NCBI RefSeq assembly: GCF_003716325.1
Contig: NZ_RDSR01000010.1
Span: forward strand, 1 to 64,000
Length of the DNA: 64,000 bases
Direction of reading: 5' to 3'
Origin: Cryobacterium tepidiphilum
GTDB taxonomy: Bacteria > Actinomycetota > Actinomycetes > Actinomycetales > Microbacteriaceae
Positions 52,259 to 59,182 of the stretch are shown here, in pieces (within the stretch, counting starts at the first letter, position 1; every line of letters starts with the position of its first letter). The position numbers and the translations under genes were made by a program. The notes beneath the pieces are model-generated. The model searched no databases. It was not told where the DNA came from and worked only from the letters and a program-made list of their open reading frames with translations.

Positions 52259-53971
52259 TCAGACGACCGGGGCGTCGGGCGTGGGCTTGACCCAGCGGTC
52301 ATCGGCGGCGATCGCCGCCACCTTCGGGTCGTCCTCGTCGGCGCCGTAGTCGCTCTCGGTGGTCTTGTCGATTCCGTCGCGCACCTTCGCGGCCCGGAAG
52401 ACGATCGTGAGCACAACCGAGACGATCGCATTGATCACGAAGGCGCTCACGGCGATGTACACCGGGACACTGGTGAACGGGAACGGTGAGATCGAGCCGC
52501 CGAAGTGGGCGTGCGTCACCGGGTTGACCACGTTGTACGCCGCGATCGTGCCGTAGACGATGCCCGCCGCCCAGCCGATCAGCAGGGCCAGGCGGTGGAA
52601 CCACCGGGTGTACAGGCCGGCGACGATGGCGGGGAACGTCTGGAGGATCCAGATCCCGCCGAGCAGCTGCATGTTGATCGCCGCGGACTGGTCCATGAGC
52701 AGCACGAAGATCAGCGCACCGAACTTCACGATGAGCGACGTCAGCTTCGATACCTTCGCCTCCTGCTCCGGGGTGGCGCCCGGCTTGATCAGGTCCTTGT
52801 AGATGTTCCGTGTGAACAGGTTCGAGGCCGCGATCGACATGATGGCGGCGGGGACCAGGGCCCCGACCGCGATCGCCGCGAGGGCGACGCCGGCGAACCA
52901 CGACGGGAAATTGTCGAGGAACAACTGCGGGACCACGAGCTGCGGGTTGACCTTCCCGTTCAGGTCCACCGGGTTCGTGCCGGCCTTGATCGCCATGTAG
53001 CCGAGCAGCGCGAGGAAGCCGAGCATGAGCGAGTACAGCGGCAGCACGACGGCGTTCCTGCGGATCGTGTTCCGGCTCTTCGTCGACAGCACGCCGGTGA
53101 TCGAGTGCGGGTACATGAACAATGCCATGGCCGACCCGAGTGCCAGCGTCCAGTAGGCGTTGAAGCTGGCCGCCCCGGGAATGACCGATCCGACCGGGTT
53201 TCCGGTCGCCGGGTTGGTGCCGGCCATCTTCGTCTCCGCCGCGTCGAAGATCCCCGCCCAACCACCGAGGTGGGAGGGCAGCCACACGATGGCCACGATC
53301 ACCGCGATGTAGATGAGAAGGTCCTTCACCACCGCGATCACCGCCGGGGCGCGCAGGCCCGCGGTGTAGGTGTACGCCGCCAGCACGACGAACGCGATGA
53401 TCAGGGGAAGGTCCTGCAGGAAGACATTGCTGCCGCTGCCGAGACCGAGCACCGTGAGGACCGCCTTGATGCCCACCAGTTGCAGGGCGATGTACGGCAT
53501 GGTGGCGACGATGCCGGTGACCGCGATCGCCGTCGACAACGACTTGCTGCCGTACCGGCCGCCCACGAAGTCCGCCGGGGTGACGTAACCGTGCCGGTGC
53601 GAGACCGACCAGAGCCGCGCCATCAGCAGGAACACGATCGGGTACAGCACGATCGTGTACGGCACGGCGAAGAATCCGCTCACCGCCCCGGTGCTGTACA
53701 TGGCCGCCGGCACCGCGATGAAGGTGTACGCCGTGTAGAGGTCGCCGCCGAGCAGGAACCAGGTGACCCAGTTGCCGAAGCTCCGGCCGCCGAGGCCCCA
53801 CTCGTCGAGTGTCTTGAGGCCGCGGTCGGCGGGCTTGACCCGCCACCTCACGGCCAGGAAGCCGAGGACGGCGACAGCGACGAAGATGACGATCACGACG
53901 GCGAGGGCGACACCGTCGATCGGGCGGGCGCCGGCGGCGGCCGCGAGGGGAACCATGGTGACGGCGCTCAT
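52259..53971 (-). CDS. mctP: Sodium:solute symporter, monocarboxylate permease type
   Basis: A 570-residue SSS-family transporter with about 13 helices, closest in form to MctP/MctC monocarboxylate permeases: an N-terminal helix, WGLGGRSFGNWVTWFLLGGDLYTAYTF, and the conserved SSS core. It probably imports acetate, pyruvate, lactate or propionate; the substrate is inferred. It overlaps the upstream DUF3311 gene by 4 nt, a standard pairing. The cytoplasmic tail is acidic. Confidence 0.88.
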   Translation of the reverse strand: MSAVTMVPLAAAAGARPIDGVALAVVIVIFVAVAVLGFLAVRWRVKPADRGLKTLDEWGLGGRSFGNWVTWFLLGGDLYTAYTFIAVPAAMYSTGAVSGFFAVPYTIVLYPIVFLLMARLWSVSHRHGYVTPADFVGGRYGSKSLSTAIAVTGIVATMPYIALQLVGIKAVLTVLGLGSGSNVFLQDLPLIIAFVVLAAYTYTAGLRAPAVIAVVKDLLIYIAVIVAIVWLPSHLGGWAGIFDAAETKMAGTNPATGNPVGSVIPGAASFNAYWTLALGSAMALFMYPHSITGVLSTKSRNTIRRNAVVLPLYSLMLGFLALLGYMAIKAGTNPVDLNGKVNPQLVVPQLFLDNFPSWFAGVALAAIAVGALVPAAIMSIAASNLFTRNIYKDLIKPGATPEQEAKVSKLTSLIVKFGALIFVLLMDQSAAINMQLLGGIWILQTFPAIVAGLYTRWFHRLALLIGWAAGIVYGTIAAYNVVNPVTHAHFGGSISPFPFTSVPVYIAVSAFVINAIVSVVLTIVFRAAKVRDGIDKTTESDYGADEDDPKVAAIAADDRWVKPTPDAPVV

Positions 53972-54258
53972 CGCACGACCTCCGATCCATCGGTCGTCCG
54001 GTCGCCGCGCACGACTCCGCGCCGCCGCCGGTCCTCCCGGATGACGATCCCGTAGATGATCCAGAGCAGGAACGCCTCGAGGAACACCTCCAGGATCTGG
54101 AACCAGTAGAAGAACGGCATGCCGAACAGCTCGGGATCCTTGCGCGCGTAGAGCGGCACGATCAGCGGCACGATGATCCCGATGACCAGCAGCACGCCGG
54201 CGATCACATAGGGCGCCGGCTTCGCCGGTCCGCGGGTGGGTGTTGTCGTCGCAGACAT
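53968..54258 (-). CDS. DUF3311 domain-containing small membrane protein
   Basis: 96 residues with two membrane helices (PYVIAGVLLVIGIIVPLIVPLYAR and the second near residues 55-75, FYWFQILEVFLEAFLLWIIYG). DUF3311 proteins precede SSS symporters and are thought to be accessory. AAGGGAG precedes ATG 54258. Confidence 0.88.
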   Translation of the reverse strand: MSATTTPTRGPAKPAPYVIAGVLLVIGIIVPLIVPLYARKDPELFGMPFFYWFQILEVFLEAFLLWIIYGIVIREDRRRRGVVRGDRTTDGSEVVR

Positions 54259-54376
54259 CTTTGTCTCCCTTGCCTCCCGTGCCGGGCAGAACTTCTGCCT
54301 GACCGGGGTTTCAACAGCGCGGAATGCGCCGCCGAATGCCCCTCCGGGGGAATCTCGAACTGAGGATATACCCGTG

Positions 54377-54382
54377 TAGCCT
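54377..54382 (+). promoter_or_regulatory. -10 box upstream of the TauE-like gene
   Basis: TAGCCT; exactly 6 nt before an ATG at 54389, so the transcript would start on a short leader ORF. Confidence 0.45.
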
Positions 54383-54388
54383 GTGCAC

Positions 54389-54418
54389 ATGCAGCTCACC
54401 GGACCAGTGTTCGCGTAG
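54389..54418 (+). CDS. Possible 9-codon leader ORF before the TauE-like gene
   Basis: ATG to TAG encodes MQLTGPVFA. It starts 6 nt after a -10 box, the leaderless spacing seen for real genes here, and ends 11 nt before GTG 54430. It contains no Cys, so it is not the known cysteine attenuator. It may be a translated leader peptide or chance. Confidence 0.3.
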   Translation: MQLTGPVFA

Positions 54419-54429
54419 GACACGCCCCT

Positions 54430-55188
54430 GTGGACATCCTGCACCTCGCACTCATCGCGCTCGCCGGGGCCTGCGCCGGGGCGGTGAACACCCTCGCCGG
54501 CGGTGGCACGCTCCTGGTGTACCCGGCGCTCCTGGCGTCCGGGCTCCCTCCGGTCGCGGCGAACATCACCTCCCTCATCGGGCTTACCCCCGGTTACGTC
54601 GGCGGCGCCTACGCCTACCGGCGGGAGATCCGCGCCGAGAGGCACCGACTGCCGGTCCTGATCCCCGTCGCCCTCGCCGGTGCGGTCGCCGGCGCCCTGA
54701 TCCTGCTCGTCACACCGGGGGACACGTTCGAGGCCGTCATCCCCTTCCTCGTGCTGTTCTCGTCGCTGCTGCTGTTCGTGCAGCCGTGGCTGAAGAAGCG
54801 GCTGAGGCCGGCGGATGCCGCAACCCGGTCACGGGGTCTCGGTCTCGTCGGCGCCGTCGGGGTCTTCATCGCCTCCGCCTACGGGTCGTACTTCAGCGCC
54901 GGTGTCGGCGTGCTCATGCTGGCGCTGCTCGGCGCCACGATCCACGCCGACTTCCAGCGCATCAACGGGCTGAAGAACGTGCTGTCCCTGGTCATCGTGC
55001 TCGCCGGCGTGGCGGTGTACGCCTTCTCCGGGCACACCGACTGGTGGGCGGTCCTGGTGTTGCTTCCGTCCTCCGGCGTCGGCGGGTGGCTCGGCGGCCG
55101 CCTTGCCCGTCGCCTCAACGGCGACGTGCTGCGCTACGCCGTCACGGCCCTCGGCGTGGTGCTGGCGGTGGTGCTCTTCCTCGTCTGA
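54430..55188 (+). CDS. TauE/SafE family sulfite exporter-like protein
   Basis: A 252-residue membrane protein of the TauE/SafE (DUF81) family with about eight helices. AGAVNTLAGGGTLLVYPALLASGLPPVAANITS near the N-terminus and SAYGSYFSAGVGVLMLALLG in the middle are the two family repeats. It exports a small anion, possibly sulfite or a sulfonate. It starts at GTG 54430, after a short leader ORF. No sulfur metabolism gene is adjacent. Confidence 0.88.
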   Translation: MDILHLALIALAGACAGAVNTLAGGGTLLVYPALLASGLPPVAANITSLIGLTPGYVGGAYAYRREIRAERHRLPVLIPVALAGAVAGALILLVTPGDTFEAVIPFLVLFSSLLLFVQPWLKKRLRPADAATRSRGLGLVGAVGVFIASAYGSYFSAGVGVLMLALLGATIHADFQRINGLKNVLSLVIVLAGVAVYAFSGHTDWWAVLVLLPSSGVGGWLGGRLARRLNGDVLRYAVTALGVVLAVVLFLV

Positions 55189-55194
55189 CCGGGG

Positions 55195-55620
55195 CTACAG
55201 CAGGCGGTCCGTCGCGGCATCCGCTGTGCCGTCGAAACGGGCGTCGAGCACGGCCTGGAACACGGTCCCTGCCGGGTCGGCCCGCAGGAACAACGTCATC
55301 GACGACCGGAGCTTCCGAGCGTCGACCGCGCCGAAGATCGCCTCCGCCGATGGTGCCGGCGCCTCGATGACGGCCGTCGCGCACACGACGAGGCGGGGCC
55401 CGAGCAGCGGATGCGCGAGGTAGGCCTGCGCCTCGGCGAGCGAGGCGATCGCGTAGCGCTGCGCCATGGCGCTGTGGCCCAGCCCGGCGAGCTGCGGGAA
55501 GACGAACCACATCCAGTGCGTGACCTTGCGGCCACGGCGCACCTCGGCCAGGGCCCGGTCGTACGTGCCGTCGTCGTCCTGGGCGCTCACGAAGCGCTCG
55601 AGGTCGTAGCGATCGTCCAT
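55195..55620 (-). CDS. DUF1810 family protein
   Basis: A 141-residue protein of the DUF1810 family: YDLERFVSAQ, WMWFVFPQLAGLGHSAMAQRYAI and the LRSSMTLF region are typical. The function is unknown. ATG 55620 lies 7 nt after a TAGCAT box. It converges on the TauE-like gene. Confidence 0.9.
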   Translation of the reverse strand: MDDRYDLERFVSAQDDDGTYDRALAEVRRGRKVTHWMWFVFPQLAGLGHSAMAQRYAIASLAEAQAYLAHPLLGPRLVVCATAVIEAPAPSAEAIFGAVDARKLRSSMTLFLRADPAGTVFQAVLDARFDGTADAATDRLL

Positions 55621-55732
55621 GCAACGGATGCTACCCGCCGTCAACCCGGAGGAGCACGCCGGGCTCCTCGAACGCTTCGGTCTCGACCCGAAAGACCTCA
55701 TGGGCACGTTCGGGGGCATGTTCAAGGGGTGA
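55619..55732 (+). CDS. Doubtful 37-residue ORF, possibly a gene remnant
   Basis: Overlaps the start of the DUF1810 gene on the other strand and reads to a TGA at 55732. Its end, GLLERFGLDPKDLMGTFGGM, looks protein-like and codon use is normal, but no family was recognised and no ribosome-binding site is present. It may be the tail of a deleted gene before dapA. Confidence 0.25.
   Translation: MQRMLPAVNPEEHAGLLERFGLDPKDLMGTFGGMFKG
55628..55633 (-). promoter_or_regulatory. -10 box of the DUF1810 gene, leaderless layout
   Basis: TAGCAT on the minus strand, 7 nt before ATG 55620. Confidence 0.45.
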
Positions 55733-55767
55733 GCCTTCGCTCGTGGGCGCCTCCAGCCGGGAACCGA

Positions 55768-55773
55768 TAGCCT
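55768..55773 (+). promoter_or_regulatory. -10 box of dapA, leaderless layout
   Basis: TAGCCT, then 7 nt, then GTG 55781. Confidence 0.5.
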
Positions 55774-55780
55774 GTAGGTC

Positions 55781-56758
55781 GTGTCTACGTCATCCAACCC
55801 CTTCGGCCAGGTCCTCGTCGCACTCGTGACCCCGTTCACCGCGGACGGGGAAGTGGACTGGCCGGCCGTCGAGAAGCACATGGACGACGTCATCAGCGCC
55901 GGCGCGGACGGCATCGTCGTCAGCGGCACGACGGGGGAGACGTCGACCCTGACCGACCCGGAGAAGATCCGGCTGGTCGAGGTCGGCAAGGATGTCTCGG
56001 CCGGGCGCGCGAAGATCATCACCGGCGGCGGCTCCAACGAGACCGCGCACGCCATCGAGCTGGCGCGCCAGAGCGAGCGGGCCGGCGCCGACGGCAACAT
56101 GATCGTGACGCCGTATTACAACAAGCCAACGCAGGCCGGCGTGCTCACCCACTTCCGCATGATCGCCGACGCGACCGACCTCCCGGTCATCCTCTACGAC
56201 ATCCCGGGACGCACCGGCATCCCGATCGCGTACGAGACGATCCTCCGCGCGGCCAAGCATCCCAACATCCTCGCGATCAAAGACGCCAAGGGCGACTTCG
56301 CGCAGGCCAGCCGCGTGCTCAACCAGACCGACCTGCTCTACTTCTCCGGCGACGACGCGAACGTGCTGCCGCACCTCGCGATCGGCGCCACCGGCCTGGT
56401 GGGGGTGACCGCGAACATCGCGGCCCGGCCCTACCGGCAGATGATCGACGCCGTCAACGCCGGCGACCTGGCCACGGCCACCATGGCGCACCAGCGGCTC
56501 GAGCCCCTGGTGCGCGCCGTCATGACGCACGTGCCCGGCACGGTCGCGGCCAAGTACATCCTGCACGGGCTCGGCCGCATCGGCAGCCCGCGCGTCCGAC
56601 TTCCCCTGGTCGGCCCCGAGGAATGGGAGGCAGCGAAGATCGAAGACGAGATCGACCTGGTCTCCGACATCCCGGGCGTCGACTTCTCCAACTTCCGCCC
56701 CGACCGCAACGCTGCCGCCGGCGGCGCCCTGCCGAAGGTCGCCGGCACAACCCGCTAG
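55781..56758 (+). CDS. dapA: 4-hydroxy-tetrahydrodipicolinate synthase
   Basis: A 325-residue class I aldolase that condenses pyruvate and aspartate semialdehyde, the first committed step of lysine/diaminopimelate synthesis. The Schiff-base Lys lies in LAIKDAKGD (residue about 167), with GTTGETSTL and VTPYYNKPTQAG supplying the Thr and Tyr. It starts at GTG 55781. rnj begins 8 nt downstream, the usual actinobacterial pairing. Confidence 0.96.
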   Translation: MSTSSNPFGQVLVALVTPFTADGEVDWPAVEKHMDDVISAGADGIVVSGTTGETSTLTDPEKIRLVEVGKDVSAGRAKIITGGGSNETAHAIELARQSERAGADGNMIVTPYYNKPTQAGVLTHFRMIADATDLPVILYDIPGRTGIPIAYETILRAAKHPNILAIKDAKGDFAQASRVLNQTDLLYFSGDDANVLPHLAIGATGLVGVTANIAARPYRQMIDAVNAGDLATATMAHQRLEPLVRAVMTHVPGTVAAKYILHGLGRIGSPRVRLPLVGPEEWEAAKIEDEIDLVSDIPGVDFSNFRPDRNAAAGGALPKVAGTTR

Positions 56759-56766
56759 GAGGGCAC

Positions 56767-58443
56767 ATGCCCAACGACGTATACGACCCGCCCGCACTCG
56801 AACCGGGCACGCTGCGCGTCACCCCCATCGGTGGCATCGGCGAAATCGGCCGCAACATGACCACGTTCGAAATCGACGGCAAGATCCTCATCGTCGACTG
56901 CGGCGTGCTGTTCCCCGAAGAGCACCAGCCCGGCGTCGACCTGATCCTCCCCGACTTCACCCCGATCCGGGACCGCATGGACGACGTCCTCGGCGTGGTG
57001 CTCACCCACGGCCACGAGGACCACATCGGGGCGGTGCCGTACCTGCTGAAGCTCCGCCAGGACATCCCGCTGATCGGCTCGGCGCTCACCCTCGCCTTCG
57101 TCGAGGCGAAGCTCAAGGAACACCGCATCAAGCCGTACACCCTGCAGGTGAAGGAGGGGCAGGAGGAACGCCTCGGCCCGTTCGACCTGGAGTTCGTCGC
57201 GGTGAACCACTCCATCCCCGACGCGCTGGCCGTCGCCATCTTCACCGACGGCGGCTCGGTGCTGCACACCGGCGACTTCAAGATGGACCAGCTCCCGCTC
57301 GACGACCGGCTGACCGACCTCCGTGACTTCGCGCGGCTCGGCGAGGAGGGCATCGACCTGTTCCTGGTCGACTCCACCAACGCCGACGTCCCCGGCTTCA
57401 CGCCCACCGAGCGGGCCATCGGCCCGGTGCTCGACGACGTCATCTCCCGCGCTCCTCGCCGCGTCATCGTCGCCAGCTTCTCCAGCCATGTGCACCGCGT
57501 GCAGCAGGTACTGGACGCCGCACACGCCAACGGGCGTCGCGTCGCACTCCTCGGCCGCTCCATGGTGCGCAACATGACCATCGCCGCCGAGCTCGGCTAC
57601 CTCAAGGTGCCCGAGAACGTGCTCGTCGACTTCAAGAAGGCCAAGGACATCCCCGACGACAAGATCGTCTATATGTCGACCGGGTCGCAGGGCGAGCCGA
57701 TGGCCGTGCTCAGCCGCATGGTCAACAAGGACCACCAGATCGACGTCGGCGAGGGCGACACCGTCATCCTCGCCTCCAGCCTCATCCCCGGCAACGAGAA
57801 CGCCGTGTACCGCATCATCGACGGGCTCACGAAGCTCGGCGCCAACGTCGTGCACAAGGCCAACGCGAAGGTGCACGTTTCCGGGCACGCCGCCGCCGGC
57901 GAGCTGCTCTACGTCTACAACATCCTGAAGCCCAAGAACGTGCTGCCCGTGCACGGCGAATACCGCCACCTCGTCGCCAACCAGCGCATCGCGATGTCCT
58001 CCGGCGTGCCCGAGGAGAACACAATCCTCGCCGAGGACGGCACGGTCATCGACCTGCGTGACGGCGTCGCATCCGTCGTCGGCCAGCTCGACCTCGGCTT
58101 CGTCTACGTCGACGGGTCGACCGTCGGCTCCATCACGGATGCCGACCTCAAGGACCGCCGGATCCTGGCGGAAGAGGGGTTCATCTCGATCATCGTCGTC
58201 TTCGACTCGTCGACGGGCAAGATCGTCGTCGGCCCGGAGATCCACGCGAAGGGCTTCGCGGAGGACGAGAAGGTCTTCGACGCGCTGAAGCCCAAGATCG
58301 AACAGGCCCTCGCCGACGCGGCGCACAACGGCACGCGCGACACGCACGCGCTCGCGCAGGTCGTGCGCCGCGTTGTGGGCCGCTGGGTGAGCAGCGGCTA
58401 CCGCCGCAAGCCCATGATCGTGCCGCTCGTCATCGAGGCGTAG
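56767..58443 (+). CDS. rnj: Ribonuclease J
   Basis: A 558-residue metallo-beta-lactamase ribonuclease with endo- and 5'-3' exonuclease activity in mRNA and rRNA processing. The metal motif LTHGHEDHIGAV (about residues 78-89), the beta-CASP region SFSSHVHRVQQ and the later HVSGHAAAGEL are intact, and a C-terminal dimerisation domain follows. AGGAGG lies 4 nt before ATG 56767. Confidence 0.95.
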   Translation: MPNDVYDPPALEPGTLRVTPIGGIGEIGRNMTTFEIDGKILIVDCGVLFPEEHQPGVDLILPDFTPIRDRMDDVLGVVLTHGHEDHIGAVPYLLKLRQDIPLIGSALTLAFVEAKLKEHRIKPYTLQVKEGQEERLGPFDLEFVAVNHSIPDALAVAIFTDGGSVLHTGDFKMDQLPLDDRLTDLRDFARLGEEGIDLFLVDSTNADVPGFTPTERAIGPVLDDVISRAPRRVIVASFSSHVHRVQQVLDAAHANGRRVALLGRSMVRNMTIAAELGYLKVPENVLVDFKKAKDIPDDKIVYMSTGSQGEPMAVLSRMVNKDHQIDVGEGDTVILASSLIPGNENAVYRIIDGLTKLGANVVHKANAKVHVSGHAAAGELLYVYNILKPKNVLPVHGEYRHLVANQRIAMSSGVPEENTILAEDGTVIDLRDGVASVVGQLDLGFVYVDGSTVGSITDADLKDRRILAEEGFISIIVVFDSSTGKIVVGPEIHAKGFAEDEKVFDALKPKIEQALADAAHNGTRDTHALAQVVRRVVGRWVSSGYRRKPMIVPLVIEA

Positions 58444-58487
58444 CCGGCGCATCCGTTTCGCTGACCGGGATACGGCAACTCACTCGG

Positions 58488-58970
58488 TCAGGGCCGCTCG
58501 AGCTGCACCCGGGTCTCGGCGTCGACGAAGCCGAGTGAGCGGTACAACCGGATCGCGGAGTACTCCGGATCGGCCACCATCACGAGCGTCGTCGCGCCGA
58601 GGTCGTCGAGCGCGTACCGGCCTGGCGGCGTGCACGCATGGACGCCGCATAGCGCTGGAGGAACGCGCGGTACTCGGCGGCCGGGAACGTCGTGTTGTTG
58701 GGTTCCATCACGCGCACGGCAGCGTCCCAGTCACTGGCACTGTCCAGGATGCGGATGTCGGCATCGCGGTTCGGACGTGACGGCGGCGACACGGCATGCG
58801 CCGTCATCACCGTGTTCCTGTTCGGCGACAGGCCGGCGTTCCGGGCGTCCTCGGCGGACACCACCTCCTCAGCCGTGTCGTCGATCCCGATGGCGCTCCT
58901 CGACGGAGCTGCCCCGCAGCGTCAGCAGCATCAGGTCGGTGCGATAACCGAGCGAGACCGGGACGGGCAT
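58488..58970 (-). pseudogene. Decayed GNAT acetyltransferase gene
   Basis: Read on the minus strand, three pieces of one GNAT-type protein lie in order but in different frames. From ATG 58970, VSLGYRTDLMLLTLRGSS. After a frameshift near 58886, AEDARNAGLSPNRNTVM through EYRAFLQRYAASM. Then, after an apparent internal deletion near 58625, the C-terminal acetyl-CoA-fold end VMVADPEYSAIRLYRSLGFVDAETRVQLERP in pieces to a TGA at 58488. The core acetyl-CoA motif is missing. The start still has an intact -10 box. Sequencing error could explain one frameshift but not the missing core. Confidence 0.75.
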
Positions 58971-58976
58971 CGGCCC

Positions 58977-58982
58977 AGCCTA
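58977..58982 (-). promoter_or_regulatory. -10 box retained by the GNAT pseudogene
   Basis: TAGGCT on the minus strand, 6 nt before ATG 58970. The stretch 58983-59169 upstream of ftsK holds no gene. Confidence 0.4.
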
Positions 58983-59169
58983 GAGTGTGCCCGCCTGCAC
59001 CGCTGCCCCGGAGGGTCCCGCACCGGGTGCTGCCGTGTGCAGGACGGGAGCCGTGTCGCGCCCGTGCCGGCGGCAGTGGCGACCGCGACACGCCGGTGCG
59101 CTCCTGAATTACGCCCGTTGGCGCCGCAGACACTCGACCCGCCTGCGGCCCAATCGTGCGGCGGGGAAG

Positions 59170-59175
59170 TACCGT
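59170..59175 (+). promoter_or_regulatory. -10 box of ftsK, leaderless layout
   Basis: TACCGT, then 7 nt, then ATG 59183. The 7 nt include GGAAG, so a very short leader with a weak Shine-Dalgarno sequence is also possible. Confidence 0.4.
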
Positions 59176-59182
59176 GGAAGCT

